Shown one piece after another: positions 1-10,709 of a DNA stretch of 64,000 nt (position 1 is the first letter of the stretch; every line of letters begins with the position of its first letter). This DNA comes from Dioscorea cayenensis subsp. rotundata. Lineage: Eukaryota > Streptophyta > Magnoliopsida > Dioscoreales > Dioscoreaceae. The stretch spans positions 19,565,501-19,629,500 of the forward strand of contig NC_052474.1 in assembly GCF_009730915.1 (NCBI RefSeq). The letters run 5' to 3'. A program made the position numbers and the translations under genes. Below the pieces are notes generated by a model. It was not told the origin of the DNA, did no database searches, and worked only from the letters and a program-made list of their open reading frames with translations.

Positions 1-326
1 TTTATGCTGTGCATTTGATGCTTGCAGTTGTTTTCAAATTTGGGTTTTTTATTTCTAAACTGAGGTGAATGTAGTTTATGTGGTTCTAACCTTGAAAGTT
101 CTCGGCGAGCGAAAGGCATGATGGGCTAACAAAAGCACTAGCCATGTGGGACTGGTGTGATTATATTCACAACCATAATATCCTATTCTTATTTCTAATG
201 CTCTGAGCTTATATTTTAATCCCTATAACTTGGGTTGTAGTGTTTGGATCAGTGCTTTTATCTAGTCATCAAATCATTGTTTTTAGATTGTGTTCCACCT
301 AATTACATATACCTTACCTTTGTTAG

Positions 327-1277
327 ATCAAACTTTTGAATCCCTGTCGAGAAGGAAAAAAGCTTTTGGTTTTGGACATTGATTACACCCTATTTGATCA
401 CAAATCCCCGGCTGAGAACCCACTTGAGCTCATGCGTCCATGTAAGTGAACTCTCTTGACCATTGTATAATTTCTCCTATTCTGCATTTTTTTTAACAAA
501 AGAAGGGTTTGCAGATCTCCATGAATTCCTAACTGCTGCCTATGCAGAGTATGATGTCATCATATGGTCTGCAACTAGGTAAGTTCTAAATAGTTTCTTT
601 TAATAATCCAAATTATGTTTTTTCTTTATTCCTGATCACAGATTGGATCATATAAAAATGGACTTTGAAGAAGTACCCTTTTTACAGTATGAAATGGGTA
701 GAATTGAAGATGGGACAACTTGGAGTCTTGAGCAACCCTAATTACAGAATTACTGCTCTTCTAGATCACTTGGCTATGATAACAGTTCAATCTGATTCTA
801 ATAAGACCTTTGATTGCAAGCCACTTGGTCTTATATGGGCTCTGCTTCCCGAGGTTTTTGCATTACACATAATAGACAAATTCCTTTGCTTCCATCTTCA
901 ATTGTCAGAATGATAAACTCTGTAAATGTTTTTGCAGTTCTACAATGAAAAGAATACCATCATGTTTGATGATCTTAGAAGGAACTTTGTGATGAATCCA
1001 CAAAATGGTCTTACCATTAGACCCTTCAGGAAGGCCCATTTAAACCGTGGTAGTGATCAAGAACTTGTAAAATTGACCCAATATTTGTTGCCCATAGCAG
1101 AGCTTCCTGATCTGAGTTCACTTGATCATAGCATGTGGGAGTTATACACAGAAGCTAATGCCAAGAGGCGCAGGCATAGGTCAGTGACCATTGAGGGCTA
1201 TAGCTGATAGTTAATTTGTTTGCTCATTGCATCATCTATGTGTTTTATTTATTTAATTTCCTATTTTTGACAGCTGA
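327..1277 (+). CDS. UBLCP1: Ubiquitin-like domain CTD phosphatase (UBLCP1 type), 3' part of the gene
   Basis: Exons 327-441, 515-578, 688-853, 938-1179 and 1274-1277 (AG plus CTGA gives Ser-stop) keep phase across every GT-AG junction, 197 codons in all. The translation carries the HAD/FCP phosphatase signature DIDYT, followed by [13 protein letters not shown], the IIWSA block, MKWVELKM and the MFDD motif, matching the catalytic half of UBLCP1 as I know it from animals. That family is a nuclear phosphatase that dephosphorylates proteasome subunits. The N-terminal ubiquitin-like domain must lie upstream of base 1; bases 1-326 look like intron. If the last intron is not spliced, the frame simply runs to a TGA at 1205-1207, adding a short tail. 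No disabling change was seen; a Pro of the animal NPPREGKK motif is Cys here. Family assignment is firm, the exact C-terminus less so. Confidence 0.9.
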
Positions 1278-4200
1278 AAGCATCACCTTGCATAGTGCTC
1301 CTCTTTGATCTGACCTGTAGTTTTCCCGCGATGTTTTGAGCTTATATAAAGTCAGCACCAAGGGTACCTTTTCAAGGTTTATAAATTTCGGGAGTTCACA
1401 GACAACTCCTCATCTCTCGCATATACCTGTTCATGCTGTCATTTCCATCATGGAAACAATTTGCAATTGTTTTGTTCTTTCTATGCTTGCATAACCAATA
1501 GGTTTGCAGTTGCTAATGCTGTGTATGATAAATGTTGCAAAATGATAGTTCATATGAACCAAATATGTTAGGTGAGTGGTTGCTTTGGGCTTAAATGAAT
1601 TTTGGGATTTTTAATTCCCCCTATGATATAGCATATGGTATTGTTAACATGTGTAATATAAGAATTTCAGATAATTTCGAAAGTCATGATATATATACAC
1701 AGTGGGTAATGACTTAGTTCCGTTACGAAAGCCGCAACCAGGTGAGTTATCTTGGATTGATTCTGTCTTGGCGTGATTTCTATGGACAATAAGTTCAATG
1801 TCATTCATGAGCTGCTGCATTCTTTTAATTTTTATGAATGGGATTCATAGACGTGCTATACAATATATACATCCCTACATTTTTGCTATATCTTTTATAG
1901 TTGCCCTTTAATGTTTTCTATGTCATAATGCTGGTTTTATGTTGAATTGTTTTGCATTTCTTTCTAGAAATATAATGTATTGGAATAGTAAACAAATTAT
2001 TTCTAATGTTAAAATATGCAGCATATATTATTTAACTGAAAATTTGGGTCATCAACATGGAAAATTTATGTTGCATCATATCTAGGATCTATGCCTAGAG
2101 TTGTGTGTTCTTCTGATTTATTTTGAACACTTCTCATATCCACAATGGTTAAAGATGAAATGAAAAGGAAGGATCTTATCAGATTTATGGGTATATTATT
2201 GGTTGAATGGTGGTTTTTATTTGCTTTGAATCTGGATATTCTTACTAGAAGAGTACAGGTAAACCTTCAAGGGTGTTTATGTTTGAATGAGTCAGATTCA
2301 TCTTGAGAAATGTTTGTGCACATGAAGGAAGAATTTGGTCTATTATTTTTTTATCTCGTAGGCATATGAGTCCTTTTCTCGGAAATGGTAAAACAATCAT
2401 TTGATAAGTTTACTGGTTGCAATTTATTGTTTGCAAATCAAAATGAATGCAAGCAACAGCGGATCTAAATTTTTATCTAGTAGTACATTTGTTGTGTAAT
2501 GCCTGTGGAAGCTTAATAGGGTTCAAAGACATCCCAAATGCCCCTGCTAGGAATATATCATGTACAAAAATCTCTACAATTATTTTTGTGTACGCCCGTT
2601 ATTCAGACTGGTTTAGAGATTTAAACGAGTCTCAGCGTTCATTTTGTGGATTATGGGAAAGATTTGATGTCTTATGTAGATTCATGCCTTTAATATGTTT
2701 TAAGCGAAGGATGTTTGTTTATTTCAACTTGCATATGTGCTGTTCAGCTCTCTTGTCGTCTTTGCATTATCCCATGCAATCCAGAAGTTATTACTATCTG
2801 ATATTTTGTGTGCTTGATAGTTTCCTGTCTGGTGTTAAGCAGCATCCCTGTCCTGCCACTGTCAGTAATATTGGTCTGTTTGATCTTGTCATGAAATGAC
2901 TATTATTGTGTTCACTTTTTTCATAAGCCTTTACTTGATAGTCATTCTTGTACATATAGATATGAATTCAGTTCTACTTTGCTTTTATTTGAGCATGCTC
3001 AATTGCTCTTTTAGTTGAATGCTAAATCATGGCAAGAAACGTATCTCTTTTCAGGGTCTCTACCACCCTATGTATCAATCAACTGCTTCATCTTTTTTAG
3101 ATGCCTAGACTGACTCCTTTAGCAGGTCACTTGAAAAGCCTCTTTTGAGGCTTTTCAGTTCATCAAAACAATTGATGTTTTTCATAACTATTGTTAGGAG
3201 TTGTTTGATGTTACTATTTAGACTTGAAAGCCTTAGGCTAAGCTCTACTCATTTAGCATCAAATAAATAAGCTGAGCATGAATCTCATTGTGTTACCATG
3301 TTTTTTCAAACTTCCATTAGTGAGTTGGGGGACCATATCCTACTAATATTTTGAATGATATCAATAAGATCTGCATACTTACTCAAATATTAGCTTGTCA
3401 ATACCTTATTAGCTTTCTACCTGCCTGTTTACACAATTCATTCATAACTATGATCTAAACTGAATAGATGCGCCTTTCCAGTAGAAAACATCAAACTGAC
3501 AAACTGAACCAGTTGTTATTTATGTTATACATATAATCAGCAAAGTGATTGTCATTACTCTGTTGGATAGAAAGCTGCTTCATTGTAATTTGATGTTTAT
3601 TTTGCCATCTATTTTCAGTGACAAGTTTCTAACACTATGGTAAAGGTACAGAAATGCAGATCCCAAGCTCTTATGCGAGGCTGGACTATCAATTGACAAG
3701 ATGTCCCATTCACCAATTCAACCACAATCTCAACTTTCTCCATTTGTAAGTTGCAGGGCTATATTTTGGTACCTACCTTCCAGGTATCTAACCACATCTA
3801 CACTTGTCCTTTTAATTAAGTAGTTTAAAATCTAGAAATCTTGGCATGGATGGTTAGATATTTTGACATATGGTTGGTTATTGCTACTACTTTCCAAACC
3901 AATGTACATTAGAGATGGGGACATGTCAACACAAATACCAATATTAAAGTTAGGTATGCCTCAAGAAGGCATTCATTCAATCAATGGCTTGCAATTACGT
4001 CCTTGAATTTGTCACCTCTTGCCCTTTGTTTCATGTCATTTGCATGTGTGGCCAATGTGTGGTTTCTCCGGTGTCTTAGGCTATGCATGTTGAGCACACA
4101 TTTATTACACTTTATTTTTCTTTTTCTCATTAATATTTAACATGCAATAAATATGTGCCTGAAACATTTCATTATTTTTTTGGTTTTTTTTTTCTTTTAA

Positions 4201-4560
4201 CAAAGTGGATAAACAACATATATTAAAATGTCAAAACAAGAGTTACAGGGATTACATGATTACATGAGGGGAATAGTAAATACATAGTGTCCACTAGGCA
4301 TGGATGATTAAAAAAAAACAAACAAACACAAATGATATAAAAGTTGAAAATTGAGAATTTATTTCAAGCCTCTAAAATGGGGTTAAATATGGATTGGAAA
4401 TTAAGGATTTAATTTATGAAAGAAGTGAAATATATTGGGCTTTAGTTGTTGGAGAAATAGCATAAATTCTTAGTAAGGTCTATTGTTTGGTTGTCTTGTA
4501 TGAATTCTGGTTTGTTTGGCATAATACAACACAATCCATTTAATTTTGGGGGATCATTCT
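1278..4560. other. Non-coding, AT-rich intergenic stretch
   Basis: This holds the 3' UTR of the phosphatase gene and intergenic DNA. The longest frame (2447-2899, 150 codons) matches no family I recognise, has no splice support and resembles chance reading of AT-rich DNA. An exon-like open segment around 3651-3750 is discussed under rejected items. I see no RNA gene or clear transposon boundary. Confidence 0.5.
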
Positions 4561-4568
4561 ACCTTTCA

Positions 4569-4677
4569 CCTTCATTAGGCTTCACTAGTCCTTCCTTGAT
4601 GGAGGTCACCTTCTACCTTTCTTTTGTTTGACCTTCATTAGGCTTCGGTAGTCCTTCCTTCTTGGAGGTCACCTTCT
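4569..4677. repeat. Two direct copies of a 46-bp unit
   Basis: 4569-4614 and 4632-4677 read almost the same (CCTTCATTAGGCTTC, then TAGTCCTTCCTT, then TGGAGGTCACCTTCT), 17 bases apart, with only a few differences. They lie just upstream of the promoter duplication. Function unknown. Confidence 0.8.
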
Positions 4678-4706
4678 TTGACAAGTGCGTGTATCCTCTA
4701 TAATAA

Positions 4707-5322
4707 GCATATTCTCTGAATATTAATTATTTTTTAATTTTGTCTTTTATACTTCTACTAACATATATTATTAATTTCAGATATAATTAATTTTGTGTAT
4801 GCACGAGTTTCAAAATGGAAATGATCAAGAAGCTCAACAAAATATTATATATATATATATATATATAATTATTAAAAAAATTTGCAAATATTTAATTCAT
4901 AAATTAAGTATAATAATAATAATAATAATAATATTAATAATAAGAAGAAGAAGAATGATGTTTTCTTATGTTCTATTCTTCCTTCAACACACAAAAGACA
5001 AATGGACAAGACCAACATGACCGCTCCCCTGCGCCATGTTCCCTCCATGTACGTGTCAATTCCTCACAAAATTCAGATCTTATTTTTTAAAACATATAAA
5101 TTATATAACTGACGAAACGGAAAGCAAAGAGAGAAAAGTTGAATTAAATTAAATTAAATTAATAATAAAAAAAAGAACGGTTTCTAATATAGTTTAGAAG
5201 CTCTGCTACCATGCTCCTTCTTTGTATGTATATAAATACTAAATAGAGAAGCACTGGAACCCCTACATATGGAGTCGCCCTTCTCTCCTCTTCGAAGCTT
5301 GTCTAATGATCCCTCTTGAGGC
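4707..5322 (+). repeat. Upstream copy (A) of the duplicated transporter promoter and leader
   Basis: This aligns segment by segment with 5331-6190: CATATTCTCYGAATA, CTACTAACATAT, the (AAT)n run, TTTTCTTATGTTCTATTC, CAACACACAAAAGACAAA, TCAATTCCTCACAAAATTCA, GAAACGGAAAGCAA, AACGGTTTCTAATA, ATGCTCCTTCTTTGTATGT, a TATAAATA box at 5231-5238, and the uORF start ATGGAGTCGCCCTTCT (ATG at 5269). Copy A ends just before the point that corresponds to the transporter ATG, so it is a promoter plus leader with no coding sequence attached. Confidence 0.85.
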
Positions 5323-5677
5323 TAAAAATCAGCATATTCTCCGAATAAAAATTTTATCTTTTATATTTTAACTACTAACATATCAATTTTGTATATGAAA
5401 GATTTTCAAGTTTGAACCCTCAATTTTAAGTGACTAGAAAGATTAATAAAATATTATATTTGTTTTATTAAAGAATTTTGCAAATATTTAATTCATAAAT
5501 TAAGTATAATAATAATAATAATAATAATGTTTTCTTATGTTCTATTCCTCTTTCAACACACAAAAGACAAACAGGGAAGACCAACATGGCCTCTCCCTCC
5601 ACGCCACGTTCCCTCCACGTACAAGTCAATTCCTCACAAAATTCAAATCTTATTTTTGTTAAACATATAAATTATAT

Positions 5678-5963
5678 TTAGAATTTAAAGATATATAAAA
5701 CAACAATATTATCAATATGAAAATTTTTCACTAGCATATTTCCAAAAAAAAAAAAAAATTAAATATTTAATTACTATTAAATCATTTTGAAAATTTTATA
5801 AAAAAATAGAAATTTTTATGCAGTGCATTAGAAAACAAATACAGTTTTAAACAAAAGTGCTTTAGTAATGACCTATTTCTATGGAAACATACAAAGTGTT
5901 TTTATTATATAAGAATTGTATTATTATAATAATAATTATTATTATTAAAATAAATAATATTAA
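5678..5963. other. AT-rich insertion found only in promoter copy B
   Basis: Copy A reads ACATATAAATTATATAACTGACG without interruption. Copy B has the same two halves separated by about 286 bp of AT-rich DNA containing poly-A, (TAAT)n and (ATT)n stretches. I find no convincing terminal inverted repeat, so the kind of insertion is unknown. It probably arrived after the tandem duplication, though loss from copy A is also possible. Confidence 0.65.
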
Positions 5964-6110
5964 TATAACTGATGAAACGGAAAGCAAGGAGAGAAAAATT
6001 AAATTAAATTAAATTAAATTAAATTAATTAATTAATTAATTTTTTTAAAAAAAGGAACGGTTTCTAATAGAGTTTCAAAGCTATGCTTCCATGCTCCTTC
6101 TTTGTATGTC

Positions 6111-6118
6111 TATAAATA
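6111..6118 (+). promoter_or_regulatory. TATA box of the nucleotide-sugar transporter gene
   Basis: TATAAATA lies about 105 bases before the main ATG at 6216 and is embedded in the duplicated unit, where its sister box sits at 5231-5238. Spacing fits transcription starting near 6140. Confidence 0.7.
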
Positions 6119-6141
6119 GAGAAGCACTGCAACCCCCGCGC

Positions 6142-6204
6142 ATGGAGTCGCCCTTCTCCTCTCTTCGAAACCCCTCCTCTTTTGATCCCTCCTCTGACCT
6201 TTGA
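6142..6204 (+). promoter_or_regulatory. Upstream ORF in the transporter leader, followed by a second overlapping uATG
   Basis: ATG at 6142 opens a 20-codon frame closed by TGA at 6202-6204, a few bases before another ATG at 6206. The 6206 frame differs from the main frame (start 6216) and runs through the main start codon into intron 1. Both uATGs lie after the TATA box, so if transcription starts close to it they precede the main start in the mRNA and could lower translation. The 5' end is not mapped. Confidence 0.5.
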
Positions 6205-6215
6205 GATGGGGAGCC

Positions 6216-9043
6216 ATGCCGGCGGTGCGCTCGGTTTCGGCGATCTTGCAGTGGTGGGGATTCAATGTCACCGTTATCATCACCAACAAATGGATCTTCC
6301 AGGTACCCTTTCTTCTTTTCTTTTCTTTTCTTTTTTTAATTTCATTTTTTTAGTTCCATTTTTGTTTGCTTGTTTGTTTGTTTGTTGTTATTGATCTGTT
6401 TCTTTACATGAATTCAGATTTTTGGGGAGTTTTTATTATGAATTGAATGAGTTTTGGAGAAATCTATTTGGACGTTTTCATTTTTCTTGTTGAGAAAGAC
6501 TGTTGAATTTGGGATTTTGTTGCTTCTCCGTATTGGACAGGAATTATACTCCTTTTTTTTTTTTAGGATATTTCTTGGTGTTTTATTTTGATAAAGAAGA
6601 TCAAGAGAAATGTTTAAGGTGCTGCTAAAAATCTTCTCATCTTGGAGAATGCGAGATGTTTAGTTTTATTAACTTATTGTGAAGCAGAGTTACATCTCGC
6701 CCTGTTCTGCTTTTTATTCTTTAAATATTTTTCGATCATCAAAGAGGATATTTGGATTTTGAAGCACTAGTATCATTCATTTATACAGTAAAAACCTGTT
6801 TTTTATTCACTCATATGATCCTTAAGATTGTTTAATACTTTGATCTAAATAGAGATTGATTTTTGTTATAGAAGCAGCTAACATGTATTTGACTTCTAAA
6901 ATCATCAGTGAGTTTATCTTACTTTGGATTATTGAGGAAAGGCGTTTACTTTGTTCTTTGAAAATGTAGAAATTTTGTTCTGATTATTAGACAATATGAG
7001 ATGGCTTTGTTTTGTTAACTTATGAACCTTTATAAACCAGAAATTTGCAATCTGAAGCATTAGAAAACGTAGGCACATCACATGGAATTCATTTTATTCA
7101 GTAAAAAAACCCTTTTTTTCACAAATAATATGATTCATATAGATGTTTATTAATTTTCTGCAAATAGACATTAGATTGTGTGAAAGAAAGCAGCCAATAT
7201 TTATTCTCCTCCTGAAATTTTCATTGACTTTGTCTTATTTCGGATTCTGCGGGAAAGTCATTTCCTTTTTCCCTTGCGAATGCAGGATCTGTTCTGATTC
7301 TTGGACAATACAAGATGCTTAATTTTGTTACCTTATAAACTGTTTATGAAGAAAAAAAAAATGCATTTTGAAGCACTTGTAAATGCAGGCACATCACATA
7401 TAACTCTTTGATGCAGTAAATACATCATATGGCTGTTTGTTGTTTTGCTGTAAATAGAAATTAGATTGTGTGAAAATTAAGCAGCTAATACTTTTTTTTT
7501 TTTCTTCTAAAACCATTAGTGAGTTTATCTTACGTTGGATTTTCCATCAAAGTCATTTCTTTTTGTTTTTTTGCAAATGCAGAAACTGGATTTTACGTTT
7601 CCTCTCACCGTATCATGCATCCATTTTATTTGTTCTGCTATCGGAGCATACATCGCTATTAGATTACTCAGAGTTAAACCACTTATTGAGGTTGATCGTA
7701 GAGACCATTGGAGAAGAATAATCCCAATGTCCTGTGTATTCTGCTTCAACATTGTTCTAGGGAATGTGAGCTTGCGTTACATTCCCGTTTCATTCATGCA
7801 GACTATCAAATCATTCACTCCTGCTACCACAGGTCTGTTTCATGTTTTCCACATTCCATTGTCTTCCAAACTTTATAATTACGTTGTTTTAGCCTATTCT
7901 GATCACGTTGTAATTTGTACAGTTATTTTGCAATGGCTAGTTTGGGGAAAAAATTTTGACCGGAGAATTTGGGCTTCTTTGGTACCCATTGTTGGAGGAA
8001 TTGTTCTGACCTCACTTACAGAGCTTAGTTTTAACATAGTTGGATTTTGTGCCGCATTATTTGGCTGCTTGGCTACATCTACAAAAACAATCCTGGCTGA
8101 GTCTCTACTTCATGGATACAAATTTGATAGGTAATACTTTTTTCTGTTCACTTGTGACTTGGTGGGTGACAGTTAAAAGTTTATTGAACTGTTGATTAAT
8201 CATGCACACTGCTGCAATGAGTTTTAGGCGCATTTTATATTCACCCTTGAAACTTTATGCTTTGTTGGACTGTTCACAATGATGCATATCACTACATTTT
8301 TCAGTTGAATCATGTCATCTGCAGTGTTGTGTGGTTCCTTAGAAAACAATCTATATATCTCTTCATCATGCCACATTTTGATGATCTAATGCTCAGTTAG
8401 TGATTAATTCACCAGACGTCATCATAAATATTTCTATGGTTTAGGCATTCCAATCTCTTGCCATTTAAATCATGTCTTCTATTCTAATGTCTTATGATTT
8501 TCTTTAATTTGTGTAGCATAAACACAGTCTACTACATGACACCCCCAGCTACACTGTTCATGTCAATACTAGCAATCATAGTTGAGAGAAACGGAGTCGT
8601 GAACTGGTTCCAGACTCATGAATCCATTCCATCATCCCTGATCATAATTCTTAGCTCAGGAATCTTAGCCTTCTTCCTCAACTTCTCCATCTTTTATGTG
8701 ATCCATTCTACCACTGCAGTCACCTTCAATGTTGCAGGAAATCTGAAGGTCTACCTTCTTACTCAATCCATGACTTCCATATTAAATATGCAGCTGTGTT
8801 GATGTTCTGAATGCCATTTCACAGGTTGCAGTTGCAATCCTTGTATCATGGCTTATTTTCCGAAATCCAATATCACCTATGAATGCAATTGGATGCAGCA
8901 TCACCCTCCTGGGCTGCACTTTGTATGGGCTTATTAAGCAGAGCCTCTCACAGCAACCAGGGACACCTCGAACTCCTCGGACACCGAAGATTCTCCGGTC
9001 AGATATACTCCCATTGATCAATGATAAACAAGATAAGTTATAA
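6216..9043 (+). CDS. Golgi nucleotide-sugar transporter, UDP-galactose transporter 1 / GONST5 type
   Basis: Five exons (6216-6302, 7583-7832, 7923-8130, 8517-8748, 8825-9043) give a 331-residue protein with perfect phase, the usual size for this group. It begins MPAVRSVSAILQWWGFN and continues with the triose-phosphate-translocator family blocks NKWIFQKLDF, VLGNVSLRYIPVSFMQT, SFTPATT, VPIVGGI, GCLATSTKTILAESLL and VTFNVAGNLKVA. It ends in the hydrophilic tail PGTPRTPRTPK typical of the GONST5/UDP-GALT1 clade. About ten hydrophobic segments are expected. The role is import of a UDP- or GDP-sugar into the Golgi lumen in exchange for nucleotide monophosphate; the substrate cannot be read from sequence. 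The first intron is long (1280 bases). The upstream ATG at 6206 was rejected as start because its frame does not join exon 2. Confidence 0.95.
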
Positions 9044-9309
9044 AGCTATACTCTTGATGATACAAAGGGGGTGACTTACATGCCTCTAATTACATATATG
9101 TAGAAAAACCAAAATAGGATTCTCTCATTGTTTTGGATTCTCTTTTTCTGGATTTATATCTTTATATATGAAGAAGCAGCAGCAGCACAAGTTCTGAAAA
9201 CAAAATAGATACAAGAAATGTATACTGGAAATCAGTTAAGTAGACAGAAGAGATGAGATTAAAAGGTTTTGGTTTACAAATTACAAGAAGAACAGCACAG
9301 ATAGACACA

Positions 9310-9353
9310 GTAGTAGTAGTAGATAGTAGTAGTAGTAGTAGTAGTAGTAGTAG
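9310..9353. repeat. (TAG)n microsatellite between two convergent genes
   Basis: About fourteen TAG/AGT triplets with one interruption lie between the stop of the transporter (9043) and the stop of the minus-strand stress-protein gene (9404). They are probably in one or both 3' UTRs. Confidence 0.9.
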
Positions 9354-9403
9354 ATAACAAGTTATACTATTTGTTAGAGAATTCATGTTCATGGTGTTGT
9401 TAA

Positions 9404-10508
9404 TCAGGCCAATAGCCAGAAGTTCTTTTGCCATCTAGTGCTCACAAGGTACCCACCAACACCATTGCTCTGTTTCTTCACTGCAAGTGTTAAACATTCA
9501 GCTTGGTTGATGCATTGCTCCACAAACTCCTCACTGTTACTCCTAAACAAGCTGTACATACACACATACATATAAATACATGAATGATATAGTTTTGTAT
9601 TTGGTCATGAAATGAAACTTTACTCATACAAATCTAGATAGTTCATAGGATTAAGTTCACAGTAAAATGTCAAAACAAAACTTGAGAAACATTAGTTGGA
9701 CAAATAGTGCATGTGGGGTTGGATGTATTGATAAGGTTGTGGAAGATAATGACAAATGTGGGTTAATGTTGATAGAGACTAGATAGATCTGAAAAGAAAG
9801 TGACATTTACATTGAAAGAAAGAAAGAAGGGGTTTAGCATGATTGCTCACCAGCAAATAGGTGATGGCTTGCCCTGGCTCAACACCAGCACAGAAGCCTC
9901 TAGTTTCTTCACTTGGCTCAGCACTGTTCCCAACTTTGGTCCTTGTATAACCAGTGCCTCCACCTCCACCTATTTTTATGAAACCACAAAAAGAAAAATA
10001 TATAATAATAACAATAATAATGATGAAAATAGAAAAAAACAAGAAGAAAGAAAAATTTTACCTCAGATTTGCAAGCCTTGCATAGAGAACCAAGAGAGTT
10101 AGCAAGTTGAGGAATGTCATCAGTTCTATGAGTAGAAGAAGCATTAGAATGACTAGGAACAACATGAAGAAGAGTAAGCAAATCTCCTTTATTAGCCACA
10201 TGAGTTAGAGCCCACATCATAGCATGCTTAGCTCTTGAACTCTGATCTATGACCACCATCACCCTTTTCTTTACTGCCATCATTCCACCACCACCTTCCA
10301 AACTTCCTCCCCTACCACCTTCCTCCATTCTCTTAGCTTTCTTTCCTCTTCCCCACCTTTTAGATCCTCCATGGCCATTAGATGAACTAAGGTAGTATGA
10401 TGATGTTAATGATGAAGAGTGTTCCCATCCTCCTCCTCCTCCTCCTCCTCCTCCTCCTCCTCCATGACTTAGTTGCCTCAAAAAAGAACCTCCATCTCCA
10501 ACCTCCAT
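9404..10508 (-). CDS. Universal-stress-protein-domain protein (adenine nucleotide alpha-hydrolase-like)
   Basis: Three exons on the minus strand (10508-10062, 9969-9851, 9551-9404) give 237 residues in phase. The N-terminus MEVGDGGSFLRQLS is followed by a polyglycine run coded by a GGA repeat and a basic stretch (KRWGRGKKAKR). The USP fold then starts at KKRVMVVIDQSSRAKHAMMWALTHV, with LLTLLHVVP and a KLEASVLVLSQGKPSP strand. The C-terminus GYLVSTRWQKNFWLLA is a signature of a plant USP subgroup that I associate with the root-hair gene MRH6; the closest named relative is uncertain. The frame is open upstream to an ATG at 10628, but I chose 10508 because family members start near ME(V)G. The glycine-coding microsatellite (10428-10463 on the plus strand) may vary in length. 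Confidence 0.85.
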
Positions 10509-10686
10509 TACCTCTTTCTCTCTCTCTTCTACACTACTGCAACGGAGAACTTGCTCTTTTTTTACTGAAAAGTTTTTATTAAGTAATAGTGGAGAGGATA
10601 AGGACAAAGATGGAGAGAAGTGGTTCACGAGGGATACTCATGGGCCATGACTTAGCCTGGCGTAGTCTATTAGTGCAGGGAATCAA

Positions 10687-10709
10687 TTCTCTCTCTCTCT
10701 CTCTCTCTT
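10687..10709. repeat. (CT)n tract upstream of the stress-protein gene
   Basis: An uninterrupted CT run lies about 180 bases upstream of the minus-strand start codon. On the sense strand it reads (GA)n, a common plant core-promoter or 5' leader element. Confidence 0.7.

Larger units (their letters stand above)
5331..6190 (+). repeat. Downstream copy (B) of the duplicated promoter and leader
   Basis: This is the copy directly attached to the transporter gene. It matches 4707-5322 except for an extra block at about 5678-5963 that copy A lacks. The copies differ by scattered substitutions and microsatellite length, so the duplication is not very recent. Confidence 0.85.

Noticed and set aside
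2447-2899. 150-codon open frame on the plus strand
   Set aside because: Composition is that of AT-rich non-coding DNA; no domain, no splice context, no recognised relative.
3640-3760. Exon-like open segment after a TTTTCAG acceptor
   Set aside because: Two frames are open for about 35 codons and a GTAAGT follows, but neither translation matches any family I know and no neighbouring exon joins it. It is probably 3' UTR or chance.
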